From assembly GCF_937912035.1 (NCBI RefSeq), contig NZ_CALDPF010000043.1:62001-126000 (forward strand): a stretch of 64,000 nucleotides of DNA. Direction: 5' to 3'. Below are positions 16,096 through 24,426 of the stretch, piece after piece. The DNA comes from an uncultured Bacteroides sp. Lineage in GTDB: Bacteria > Bacteroidota > Bacteroidia > Bacteroidales > Bacteroidaceae. The notes under the pieces were generated by a model, which did no database searches, was not told the origin of the DNA, and was given only the letters and a program-made list of their open reading frames with translations. Positions within the stretch are counted from its first letter, which is position 1. Each line of letters starts with the position of its first letter. The position numbers and the translations under genes are program-made.

Positions 16096-17027
16096 ATATG
16101 TTTATATTTTTTCTTTACAGAAAGTGTAAGGCCTATATTCAAAGCCAAATAAAGTATCAGTACGACTGGGGTTATAATCGAAACTAAATACAGCGGCAAC
16201 GGGAAAAGCAGCCAGTATATTCCCATTACTGTTTGTGTCTCAAAAGAGAATCTTGCCATGCCCATATTCCACTGGTATAACAATGTAGAAGAAAACAATA
16301 CAAGACAGAAAAGTATAGTTTCTGTATCGTGTATCAGCATAAGCATAAGTACAATGAACGGTAATATGGTTATAAAGATATTCCTCAGCCCTGATTTTAC
16401 CAGTATCAGCTGATACATTCCGAAACTGTTATAGACAGAGAGTTCATGCTTCGGTGGCGTCACCATATATGCCGTTCCCTGAATAGCTCCCCACAATATT
16501 AGGCATACTTTACAGAGATTGATATTGTCATGCAGTACTCCCATGAAAGACAGTAAGAGCAATACCGCATACAGTGATACTTGTTTTCGGAACATCCTTC
16601 TATACAACAAATCCCCATTGTATAATAAGGGTATAGGCAGAACTATAGAATGAAACCTTACAGGGTGAATCCACGGCATAACTACCGCAATCAGTATGAT
16701 AACCGGTAAAGAAATGTAATTTGCAGCAATAATACCTGAAATAATAAACGGTAATCCGAGCAATAAATATTCTGCCGTAAACAATCCCTTTATTCCATGC
16801 ACCTGCAAAGACAAGAACTCCTTATCTTTTCTATTGTTATGATACAGCCAAAGTATAAGCAGATAACATACTGGCAATATCCATACACTCATTACTTTCG
16901 TAAAAGCATAAAACAGTATGGCAGCAATACCGATAAGAAACAGACACCGGAACGGTCCGATGCCTGCAAGTAAGCGCACAATCTGTTTTGAGCGTAGATT
17001 CATATAGAGTAATAAACTCTCTGTCAT
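16086..17027 (-). CDS. Multi-spanning membrane protein, probable ABC permease
   Basis: The 313-residue protein is very hydrophobic, with eight to ten predicted membrane segments and short loops. It has no recognisable conserved motif, but its position between the DUF3267-like gene and the ATPase, with which it overlaps, marks it as the transport partner. Together they would make an ABC system produced in response to the local histidine kinases. It starts 15 bases after the preceding gene ends. Confidence 0.7.
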   Translation of the reverse strand: MTESLLLYMNLRSKQIVRLLAGIGPFRCLFLIGIAAILFYAFTKVMSVWILPVCYLLILWLYHNNRKDKEFLSLQVHGIKGLFTAEYLLLGLPFIISGIIAANYISLPVIILIAVVMPWIHPVRFHSIVLPIPLLYNGDLLYRRMFRKQVSLYAVLLLLSFMGVLHDNINLCKVCLILWGAIQGTAYMVTPPKHELSVYNSFGMYQLILVKSGLRNIFITILPFIVLMLMLIHDTETILFCLVLFSSTLLYQWNMGMARFSFETQTVMGIYWLLFPLPLYLVSIITPVVLILYLALNIGLTLSVKKKYKHIWN

Positions 17028-17042
17028 AATCTAGGATAGTTA

Positions 17043-17663
17043 TTATCTATCTGCCTTATACCTGCACAAAGCCTGTCCGCTGTAATGGCGCAGTCTCCAT
17101 ACAATACTGGTTTCATCAAAGAAGAACATTATTGATAAAAGGCCAAAGTAACATATAGAAATATCACCTATTATAAAACCTAACAGCAAAGGGATATATC
17201 CGCATACACAATGTGCAAGGATATTAGCTATACGGAAATGAATTATCCTCACATCTCCTTTATAAAAGAAACGTATGGTATGATTACGCTTGTTATGTAT
17301 TACTGCAAATTCTCCATATGACCGAGGATTGATTATAATATAAACGACGGCCTGAATTAACCAGTTCAATAAAATACCACAAAGCACACTGGAAAATACG
17401 ACATACCTGCCTTTACTGAAATAATTCTCTGATGTTACATTCAGACTTTCAGTTCCATAAATAGCAGAAAACAGCCACATCATCACTGGCAGGATAATAA
17501 TGAATACCACTATTGCTTTTAGATTTATTCGTTTAGGTTCTGTGAAGTCTATCATAACTTCCTCCCCTTCAGACCCTCTTCCGTACGAAATTAATGTTCC
17601 TTTTCCGGATGACTGTCCACTAAAATATTTCTTAAACGCTTTCATATCTATTGCATTTTTCAT
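17043..17663 (-). CDS. DUF3267-like membrane protein
   Basis: The open frame reaches 17705, but the -7 box at 17683-17690 lies inside that extension, so translation must begin downstream; the ATG at 17663 (206 residues) or 17645 is likely. The protein has four membrane segments; the second half, with INPRSYGEF and GDISICYFGLLSIMFFFDETSIVWRLR, resembles DUF3267 proteins, though the HE metal-binding pair of peptidase-like members is not evident. It heads the operon with the membrane protein and ATPase and is divergent from the third kinase. Confidence 0.6.
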   Translation of the reverse strand: MKNAIDMKAFKKYFSGQSSGKGTLISYGRGSEGEEVMIDFTEPKRINLKAIVVFIIILPVMMWLFSAIYGTESLNVTSENYFSKGRYVVFSSVLCGILLNWLIQAVVYIIINPRSYGEFAVIHNKRNHTIRFFYKGDVRIIHFRIANILAHCVCGYIPLLLGFIIGDISICYFGLLSIMFFFDETSIVWRLRHYSGQALCRYKADR

Positions 17664-17682
17664 TATATTCTTTATCACACTG

Positions 17683-17739
17683 CAAATATAATGTGATACA
17701 ATCAAATCATTTGTAATCCTTATGTTATCTTTAGGTTAA
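17683..17739 (-). promoter_or_regulatory. Promoter with three-pentamer operator, copy 3
   Basis: On the minus strand TATATTTG (17683-17690) is preceded by ATTAC, ATAAC and TTAAC (plus-strand 17713-17717, 17724-17728, 17735-17739), again at 11-bp steps and 23 bp from the -7 box. Outside the two outer pentamers and the -7 box this copy has diverged from the other two, which makes the conserved spacing more telling. It drives the DUF3267-ABC operon. Confidence 0.75.
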
Positions 17740-17776
17740 TACTTCGATTTACGGTTTATATTAGCAATCATAATAT

Positions 17777-17784
17777 TATATTTG
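17777..17784 (+). promoter_or_regulatory. Promoter -7 box of third histidine kinase
   Basis: TATATTTG lies 37 bases before the ATG at 17822. A TTTA about 18 bases upstream is a weak -33 element. The operator of copy 3 lies about 40 bases further upstream and might act on this promoter too. Confidence 0.5.
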
Positions 17785-17821
17785 CATTGAAAAACATTAT
17801 AAATGTCATATAATATCATAT

Positions 17822-19144
17822 ATGAAGACTTCAAAACGTAAGAAAAACATATTATTCATCACCATACTGTCTGTCGTAGGACTTATCGGAGCTATGGCTT
17901 TGCAGATGATATGGATATACAATTCGTATGAACTGATAAAAAACGACATTAAGAATGAAGGTTATGCAACCATTGAAAAAGCCTTGGAAGAAGAGGGGAA
18001 TATGAGATTCGGACAAACTCCCAAAGGTACAGCAATAAAGAGTGGTCCTACAAACGACACAATTCCCCCTATGACCTATTTTTATGAACGTCTTTCAGAC
18101 ATGGGATATCCGATGTCGTTACACAATCTTGATTCCATTACTGCAGAATTACTAATACAAAATGGATTAGGAAACCAATATTATATAGACATTATAAATT
18201 TAAGAACAGGAGAAAAACTAAACGGTATCGGACCCCAAAAAGAACCGTCCTTTATGGCAATCAAACCCAAATACTTTCCAATCCGTTCAGACTATACCCA
18301 GGTTGTCCAGCTCATCATAACCAATCCTAATAAGACTTTCTTAGAGCGTATGGGCCTGATGCTTGCCGGTACATTCATCATAATGCTGCTCGTTATCGTC
18401 TGCATCAGCTATCAGGTAAGATTCATTTCACGCTTCGAAAAGATTTTCCAAATTCGCGAAGACTTCTCATATGCCATGATACACGACATGAAAACACCGC
18501 TCACATCCATCATCATGGCACTGAAATTCCTCAGAAGCGGTAAGCTGGACAACAGGCAGGAAATGAAGGACAAATACTTCGACATTGCCGAGAACGAAGC
18601 AGACCATCTGCTTACCCTTACAAATAAAGTGCTGACCATATCCAAGCTGGAAAACCATAAACTGGAGATGAACAGAACAGAAGTTGAGCTTACTCCTATA
18701 ATAGACAAACTGACGGAGAGATTCAAGGCAAAATCGCAAAAGACGGTGAATTTCATTACAGATATAAAAGCCGAAACTGCCTATGCCGATGCTGAATATC
18801 TGGAAGAGGTACTAAGCAACCTGATAGACAATTCCATAAAATATTCGGGTGAGAGCGTGAAGATAAGAATAAGCACTGCTCAGGACGACAGATACACAAT
18901 GCTGAAGATACGCGACAACGGATTCGGTATCTCAGAAAAAGACATTCATCTAATATTCCAGAAGTTCGAACGCGCATCAGCTATAAAGCGTAGCTGCAAA
19001 AACGGTGCGTCGGGTTTCGGACTCGGGCTGAGCTTTGTCGATCAGGTGGTAAAGGCACATCACGGGAAGATATTTGTTACCAGCATTGAGGGTGAGTTTA
19101 CCGAATTTATAATATATTTGCCTCTGACAGACAGTGAGGAATAA
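17822..19144 (+). CDS. Sensor histidine kinase
   Basis: The 440-residue kinase has TM1 at about 11-33, a sensor of about 140 residues, TM2 at about 178-199, HisKA with His221 in AMIHDMKTP, and HATPase boxes NLIDNSIKYS, DNGFGIS and GFGLGL. It is a clear paralog of the two kinases at 0-3 kb, more distant from them than they are from each other. It is followed on the same strand by two PH-domain membrane proteins and the OmpR-type regulator, and is divergent from the operator-controlled DUF3267-ABC operon. It is the likely original kinase of the system. Confidence 0.93.
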   Translation: MKTSKRKKNILFITILSVVGLIGAMALQMIWIYNSYELIKNDIKNEGYATIEKALEEEGNMRFGQTPKGTAIKSGPTNDTIPPMTYFYERLSDMGYPMSLHNLDSITAELLIQNGLGNQYYIDIINLRTGEKLNGIGPQKEPSFMAIKPKYFPIRSDYTQVVQLIITNPNKTFLERMGLMLAGTFIIMLLVIVCISYQVRFISRFEKIFQIREDFSYAMIHDMKTPLTSIIMALKFLRSGKLDNRQEMKDKYFDIAENEADHLLTLTNKVLTISKLENHKLEMNRTEVELTPIIDKLTERFKAKSQKTVNFITDIKAETAYADAEYLEEVLSNLIDNSIKYSGESVKIRISTAQDDRYTMLKIRDNGFGISEKDIHLIFQKFERASAIKRSCKNGASGFGLGLSFVDQVVKAHHGKIFVTSIEGEFTEFIIYLPLTDSEE

Positions 19145-19162
19145 ACCAAAATCAATAATAAT

Positions 19163-19678
19163 ATGACAAACAGACAATTGAACTTTGATAACATAGACAA
19201 GGTGGAGAACCTCAGTTATACTCCGCTGGAAAAGAAATACCTGAAAGTGCAGATAGTAAAAACAGTACTGGTTTATATCATCTTTATGGGACTCACACTT
19301 CTGCTCCTTCTGGCAGATGAGTTCACCTGTCGTGTGGCAACTACAATCGGCATCGAATGTGCTTTTCTGATAGCTATGATTGTAAATCTTTTTCTACTTC
19401 CAAAGGCATACGCCTACAAAGGATTTGCCATCCGCGAGCATGACATCACGTACCGTTCGGGAATCATATTCCCTTCTGTAATTACGATTCCTTTCTGTAA
19501 GATACAACAGGTCAGCGTACGCCAGAACCCGATAACACGTATTTTCGGGCTTTATGCCATCGACATCGTAAACGGTGCGCAGATGCTTGAAGCAACCAGC
19601 ATTCCGGGACTGACTGAAGAGAAAGCAAACGATATTAAGGCACTTATAACAGAAAGTATCAGAAATGAAAATAAATGA
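19163..19678 (+). CDS. PH-domain membrane protein, YdbS-like
   Basis: The 171-residue protein has two adjacent membrane helices (about 35-75) followed by a bacterial PH domain (bPH2/DUF304) with the family core YRSGIIFPSVITIPFCKIQQVSVRQNP and GLYAIDIVNG. YdbS/YdbT-type pairs are small envelope proteins of unknown biochemical role, in some bacteria linked to antimicrobial peptide resistance. It overlaps the next gene by 14 bases and lies 18 bases after the kinase stop, so the three form one transcription unit. Confidence 0.82.
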   Translation: MTNRQLNFDNIDKVENLSYTPLEKKYLKVQIVKTVLVYIIFMGLTLLLLLADEFTCRVATTIGIECAFLIAMIVNLFLLPKAYAYKGFAIREHDITYRSGIIFPSVITIPFCKIQQVSVRQNPITRIFGLYAIDIVNGAQMLEATSIPGLTEEKANDIKALITESIRNENK

Positions 19679-21164
19679 TTTCTCAATACCACGCAGGATG
19701 AGCAAAAGTGCTTTCGTCATTTTCTTCGTGAAGGCTCTGCGAAGCTATGCAAGTCTTATCCTGATACTTTTCGCTGTCAGGATATTCGATTCGTCCGATG
19801 AGACTTCTGTCATGGAATACATAATAATGCTTCTGTCCTATCTGGCAGGATTCATTGCTATATCGCTGATAACCGCATTCCTGAGCTTCTACTTCAAGAA
19901 ATATTACGTCGAGGACGGTAATCTGATTTTTATCCATGGTGTAATACAGCATGAAAGGACAAGCATCCCTCTGAATAAGATTCAGTCTTTACGTACCAAG
20001 AGTGGTCTCATCTATCGTATGCTTGATATGAAAGGCATCTCGTTCGACACGCTTGCATCACGTACTGAAGAGATAGAACTCATCCTTGACGATGACGACT
20101 GGGATGCTCTGTTAAGCCGTGTGGAGACTCAGGAAAATATGCAGGAGGAAGTGCAAGAGACTGAAGCTACGGAACAAGTGGCTACAGCAAACAACAAGAC
20201 CGTGAAACTGAAAGTAAGTAACCTGAATCTGATTAAAGGTGCTCTCTGCCAGAATCACCTGAAAGGCATGGCTGTGCTGTTCGGTGTGCTTGCCACGCTG
20301 TACAATCAGATAACTTCCGTCAACGACAAAGCCGCAAATTATTTCATTGACTATGTAGAGACACATGCCGATTCTTCCGCATTCTCTGTTACAGCTGTAT
20401 TAACGGTCATCGTGATATTGTACTTAGTAATACTGATTCTGTGGTTGGGAAAGGTTTTCCTGCAATACTTCAATATGGATATACGTATGGGCGAAAAACA
20501 GCTTTTTTTCGAAAGTGGACTGATTACGCGCAACAGCAGCCGCTTCTCATTCGACAAGGTATGTACGCTTTACGTGAAAAGGAATATCATTGAAAACTGG
20601 TTGGGATGCTGCACTATAATGGTCAGGCAGGCGCTAAATGCTACAGACGAAAAGAAAGGTGCCGACGTAAAGATTTACGGTTCGTCGCATGACGGAAACT
20701 TCCTGAGTTGGTGGCTTGGGAAAGACTATACATCCTCGCCCACTGTCATTTCTGCCCGTTCCGGTTATGGTCTGCTTGGCTATACCATAAGATTCGATAT
20801 TCTGATTTCGCTGGCGCTAGCCATAGTCTTGTGCTATTACGGACAGTACATCTGGCTTTTCGCTCCCATAGCTTATATGCTGGTTTCGCTGGCCAAGGGG
20901 CTTTTTGCGGTACGCAAAAGCTATATCACACTCAAAGAGGACTATATGGAAATAAGCAACGGAAAGTTTGCCGAGATCTATAATTATGTGAAGTATGAGG
21001 ATATAGAGGTAGTACGTATAGTTTCCACTCCTTTCACACCATATTATCACAGAGTGAAACTGGTAATTTCCACCAATGGAACATCGTTCGCCATAAGGAG
21101 TCTGAAAGAGCAGGAGGCAAAGGAGATATACGAACTGTTATTGTTCAACTGCCACAATGACTAA
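19665..21164 (+). CDS. PH-domain membrane protein, YdbT-like
   Basis: The 499-residue protein has three hydrophobic helix pairs, each followed by a bPH2 module; the first reads EDGNLIFIHGVIQHERTSIPLNKIQSLRTK, with related stretches near FFESGLITRNSSRFSFDKV and MEISNGKFAEIYNYVKYEDIEVV. This is the YdbT arrangement. A low-complexity acidic stretch (about 150-170, rich in QE) sits between the first and second units. It is likely a membrane partner of the preceding YdbS-like protein; the pair may act with the ABC system in an envelope stress response. Confidence 0.82.
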   Translation: MKINDFSIPRRMSKSAFVIFFVKALRSYASLILILFAVRIFDSSDETSVMEYIIMLLSYLAGFIAISLITAFLSFYFKKYYVEDGNLIFIHGVIQHERTSIPLNKIQSLRTKSGLIYRMLDMKGISFDTLASRTEEIELILDDDDWDALLSRVETQENMQEEVQETEATEQVATANNKTVKLKVSNLNLIKGALCQNHLKGMAVLFGVLATLYNQITSVNDKAANYFIDYVETHADSSAFSVTAVLTVIVILYLVILILWLGKVFLQYFNMDIRMGEKQLFFESGLITRNSSRFSFDKVCTLYVKRNIIENWLGCCTIMVRQALNATDEKKGADVKIYGSSHDGNFLSWWLGKDYTSSPTVISARSGYGLLGYTIRFDILISLALAIVLCYYGQYIWLFAPIAYMLVSLAKGLFAVRKSYITLKEDYMEISNGKFAEIYNYVKYEDIEVVRIVSTPFTPYYHRVKLVISTNGTSFAIRSLKEQEAKEIYELLLFNCHND

Positions 21165-21227
21165 ATCATATTTTTACTTTTACTCAATTTTTATTTTACA
21201 AACACACAGACAATACGATATTTTGAA

Positions 21228-21235
21228 TACCTTTG
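21228..21235 (+). promoter_or_regulatory. Promoter -7 box of the response regulator
   Basis: TACCTTTG 21 bases before the ATG at 21257 suggests that the regulator has its own promoter in addition to read-through from the kinase operon. No -33 element or pentamer operator is visible in the 90-base spacer. Confidence 0.5.
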
Positions 21236-21256
21236 TGTAGAAAAACGAGAAGAACA

Positions 21257-21958
21257 ATGATAAAACTGTTATTAGTAGAAGACGACAAGAATCTTTCATA
21301 CATAGTCCAAAGCGGACTACAGGATATAATTGGCGGATATGAGGTAATCACCGCATTCAATGGCAAGGAAGGCTTGCAGGCTTGGGAGGAACATCATCCT
21401 GACATCATCATATCGGATATAGACATGCCGGTTATGGATGGTTTCGAAATGGTACGCCATATCAGGGAGACTGACGGCGACACCCCTATCCTTTTTGCCT
21501 CTGCACTTACATCGCCAAAGGACGTCAGAAAAGGTTATGACATAGGTGTGAACAACTACGTTAAGAAACCGTTCATCCCTGACGAACTGGATGCCCATCT
21601 GCACGCTATTCTGAAAATGAAGGAAGGCTCGAAAACACGCGATGAAAGCGGAATGTGCAAGTTCGGAAAATATACTCTTGATGCAGGACACGCTACGCTG
21701 CACAACAATGAATCTGGCAATAACACTACACTGACTGCAAGAGAGGCACAGGTTCTGCAACTGCTTGCAGAAAACAAAGGCGAAGTGGTAAGAAGAGAAG
21801 TCATCCTAAGCCGCTGCTGGGACAAGAATGATGATTATTTCGCTTCGAGAAGTCTTGATGTGTTCATCACAAAATTGCGAAAGCTGTTCGAAAACGACCC
21901 TCAGATAGAGATCAAGACAGTAAGAGGTGTTGGGCTCATGCTTACTGTAGGGCAGTAA
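21257..21958 (+). CDS. OmpR-family response regulator
   Basis: The ATG at 21257 gives 233 residues and places the receiver's acidic pair (VEDD) at residues 7-10; the frame extends upstream to 21233 without support. The receiver has the phospho-accepting Asp54 in ISDIDMPVMDG and Lys in YVKKPF. The C-terminal winged helix (about 140-230) ends with RSLDVFITKLRKLFENDPQIEIKTVRGVGLML, the Trans_reg_C signature. It is the only regulator in the window for three related kinases and should bind tandem direct repeats, matching the three operators. Confidence 0.94.
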   Translation: MIKLLLVEDDKNLSYIVQSGLQDIIGGYEVITAFNGKEGLQAWEEHHPDIIISDIDMPVMDGFEMVRHIRETDGDTPILFASALTSPKDVRKGYDIGVNNYVKKPFIPDELDAHLHAILKMKEGSKTRDESGMCKFGKYTLDAGHATLHNNESGNNTTLTAREAQVLQLLAENKGEVVRREVILSRCWDKNDDYFASRSLDVFITKLRKLFENDPQIEIKTVRGVGLMLTVGQ

Positions 21959-21995
21959 TTATTATTTACAGAAAAACATCAATTAAAGACCTTTA

Positions 21996-22037
21996 TGAAA
22001 CGCCCTGTCATTTAAAGTAAAATGACAGGGCGTTTCA
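21996..22037. terminator. Strong bidirectional terminator
   Basis: A perfect 18-bp inverted repeat with a six-base loop lies between the regulator stop and the convergent cobaltochelatase stop. T-rich bases follow on one side and A-rich bases precede on the other, so it can end transcripts from both directions. Confidence 0.85.
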
Positions 22038-22067
22038 TTTCAAATGACAGTTCATTTTACAAAAGCT

Positions 22068-23003
22068 TTATAGCTCCTTACCATTTGCATAGTTTATCTT
22101 TTTCTGTACGATATCAATCTGTTTATGTTTGATGATAAAACGGATATGGTCTATATAAATCTGTTGAATTGCTGGCTGTTCACCCAAGCCTTCCATCAAT
22201 GCCGTAACTTCATATCCTTCTTTTTCCAAAACTTCTTTCATATCTACCGCAATGTCGTTTTTGGCATGATCGCCGGCTACAAACATGAACGGAAGCAACT
22301 GAACTTGTTTTATTTTCTTTTGTCCTTTCAGTTTACCGATGGCATTGTCAAAAGTGGGATAACCTTCCACTGTACCGACTGCAAAATCCGAATATCCTTC
22401 AGTCTGTAACATATAGTCAAGCATAGCATACTGGGCGGTTGCAGGCGTATATGTTCCATGACCAACCAATATCGTGAATGTTTTCTCCTTACTCTTTTCT
22501 TTCAGACAGTCTATTACCTGTTTATAATCCTCCGGACTGTAAAGTAACGGCATTCCAAGACGTATTTCCTTAAAGAGTGGCTTCATCATGTCTATATCCT
22601 TACGCAGCGATTCCATTTCAATACCATCTATTATATTTGTAGATTGGACTATTACATGTGTATATCCTTCCGCTTTCAGCTGGGCCAAAGCCTCAACAGG
22701 ATTCAGTTTGCGTACTCCACGCTTGGACAGCTTTCGCATTATGATACGCGACGTATAAGCCTCGCGGAAATCCAACTGAGGAAATTCATCCTTGGCTTTC
22801 TGATTGATTGCATCAATAGTAACGGCACGTGTATCATCATGTGTAGTACCAAAATGTACCATCAGAAGGGCTGCTTTATCGCCATTCTGAAGATTCTGCA
22901 ACATATCTTCGTGTACAAAATTTCCTTCGGATTGTGCATATACAGGCAAGTACATGCCACTCAAAGCTATACAGCAGGAAACAAGAAAAGATTTCAATTT
23001 CAT
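22068..23003 (-). CDS. cbiK: Sirohydrochlorin cobaltochelatase CbiK with signal peptide
   Basis: The 311-residue protein starts with a Sec-type signal (residues 1-23, ending VYA-Q) and then a class II chelatase: MVHFGTTHDDTR near the start, the metal-site GHGTYTPA in the middle, and PFMFVAGDHAKND near the end, including the conserved His residues. CbiK inserts cobalt into sirohydrochlorin at the start of anaerobic cobalamin synthesis. A signal peptide implies a periplasmic protein, as reported for a Desulfovibrio CbiK paralog, which is odd for a cytoplasmic pathway. It may bind or load tetrapyrrole or metal outside the membrane. It is transcribed alone, divergent from the B12 importer. Confidence 0.88.
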   Translation of the reverse strand: MKLKSFLVSCCIALSGMYLPVYAQSEGNFVHEDMLQNLQNGDKAALLMVHFGTTHDDTRAVTIDAINQKAKDEFPQLDFREAYTSRIIMRKLSKRGVRKLNPVEALAQLKAEGYTHVIVQSTNIIDGIEMESLRKDIDMMKPLFKEIRLGMPLLYSPEDYKQVIDCLKEKSKEKTFTILVGHGTYTPATAQYAMLDYMLQTEGYSDFAVGTVEGYPTFDNAIGKLKGQKKIKQVQLLPFMFVAGDHAKNDIAVDMKEVLEKEGYEVTALMEGLGEQPAIQQIYIDHIRFIIKHKQIDIVQKKINYANGKEL

Positions 23004-23037
23004 AAAAATACAATAATTCGTGAATAAAAAAACTTCG

Positions 23038-23097
23038 CAAATATACTATTATCCCGCATTTCTGGAAAACTGACAATACTATAGATTGTTATAGTAT
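23038..23097 (-). promoter_or_regulatory. cbiK promoter with upstream dyad
   Basis: On the minus strand CAAATATA (23038-23045) reads TATATTTG, a -7 box 35 bases before the cbiK ATG. Upstream at 23076-23083 and 23090-23097 is a perfect 8-bp dyad (ATACTATA/TATAGTAT, six-base spacer) that covers the -33 area and could be an operator for a dimeric regulator. No riboswitch signature is present here. Confidence 0.5.
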
Positions 23098-23140
23098 GAC
23101 AAAAAGTAATTATATAGAGCATGATTTTAATTATATTCTT

Positions 23141-23148
23141 TAACTTTG
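23141..23148 (+). promoter_or_regulatory. Promoter -7 box of the B12-type importer operon
   Basis: TAACTTTG lies about 100 bases before the ATG of the binding-protein gene. The leader between them contains a small CTGTTC/GAACAG hairpin near 23160-23178 but no cobalamin riboswitch boxes. Confidence 0.5.
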
Positions 23149-23246
23149 CAGTAAAGTTTTCTGTTCAGTATATGAACAGAATAAAGATTTTCCATTTAAG
23201 AAACAGCTATTTGTATAGCTAGAAAATAATACACAAAAAATAGAAC

Positions 23247-24410
23247 ATGAAACATACCATTTGGCTGATATGCCTGTTAATACCAATACTGTTTGGTTGC
23301 AAAGCAAGAAAGAGTTCAAACACTGATAACGGCACAAACACAGACAGTACCTTAACCACTACAGGCAGAAACGTTTCTATTGTCCCCAAATATGCAAAAG
23401 GATTTCAAGTCACTTACACCGATAAAGGCTATTGCCTGCTAGACATCAAAGATCCTCAAAAAGAAGATGGCGGAGAAACATATCATTACGCATTGAAGCC
23501 CAGAGGAGTAAAGGCCAAAGATATTCCGGAAGGTTATACAACAATAGAAACACCTGTGAGAAGCACTATCTGTATGACCTCGTTACAGCTTTCAAATTTT
23601 ATAAAACTGTCAGAACTTGATGCCGTTGTGGGTATTACAAGCACACGCCATCTGTTCAATCCTGAAATGCAGAAAAGACTGGATGAGGGGAAAACCCACA
23701 AAATAGGTATAGAAGGTAACTTTGACAATGAGATAATTATGGGTATCAATCCCGACATTATATTGATTTCTCCATTCAAGCGTGGCGGCTATGATGCACT
23801 GACAGAAGTAGGAATACCGCTGATTCCACATTTGGGGTATAAGGAAATGACTCCGCTGGGACAGGCCGAATGGATCAAGTTCGTCGGATTGCTGATAGGT
23901 GAAGAAGAGAAGGCCAATAAAGTGTTCTCGGAAATAGAAAACCGTTATCTGGAACTGACAAAACTCACATCGGAAGTGAAAAAACGACCTGTGGTATTCA
24001 GCGGCGAACTCAGAGGAGGCAACTGGTATGCTGTAGGCGGAAAGAGTTTCCTTGCACAGCTTTTCAAGGATGCAGGTGCCGATTACTTCCTTAAAGATGA
24101 TGTACGCTCAGGAGGAGTGTCTCTCGATTTTGAAACAGTTTACAGCCAGGCTGCGTATGCCGACTACTGGAGGATAGTGAACAGCTACAAAGGTGATTTT
24201 TCATATAACACCCTGCAAGCCGAAGACATCAGATATGCCGACTTTCAGGCATTCAAGAAAAAACATGTGATATATTGCAATATGAGTGAAAAGCCGTTCT
24301 ACGAAAGCATGCCTGTTGAACCGGAAATAGTTCTGGCAGATCTTATAGCTATTTTCCACCCGCAGTTATTGCCAGACCACTCTCCACGCTATTATGAACT
24401 TTTAAAATAA
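23247..24410 (+). CDS. btuF: Corrinoid-type ABC transporter substrate-binding lipoprotein
   Basis: The 387-residue protein has a lipoprotein signal ending in LFGC (Cys18), then a two-lobed periplasmic binding fold of the BtuF/FepB class, with PVRSTICMTSLQLSNFIKLSELDAVVGIT and INPDIILISPF. It is followed by FecCD-type permease and ATPase genes and sits in the cobalamin locus, so it probably binds cobalamin or cobinamide after TonB-dependent uptake. A siderophore role cannot be ruled out by sequence alone. Confidence 0.82.
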   Translation: MKHTIWLICLLIPILFGCKARKSSNTDNGTNTDSTLTTTGRNVSIVPKYAKGFQVTYTDKGYCLLDIKDPQKEDGGETYHYALKPRGVKAKDIPEGYTTIETPVRSTICMTSLQLSNFIKLSELDAVVGITSTRHLFNPEMQKRLDEGKTHKIGIEGNFDNEIIMGINPDIILISPFKRGGYDALTEVGIPLIPHLGYKEMTPLGQAEWIKFVGLLIGEEEKANKVFSEIENRYLELTKLTSEVKKRPVVFSGELRGGNWYAVGGKSFLAQLFKDAGADYFLKDDVRSGGVSLDFETVYSQAAYADYWRIVNSYKGDFSYNTLQAEDIRYADFQAFKKKHVIYCNMSEKPFYESMPVEPEIVLADLIAIFHPQLLPDHSPRYYELLK

Positions 24411-24426
24411 TAACCATACCACAAGC

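Noticed and set aside
23160..23178. Hairpin in the importer leader as a riboswitch
   Set aside because: It is a six-base stem only, without any cobalamin riboswitch box.
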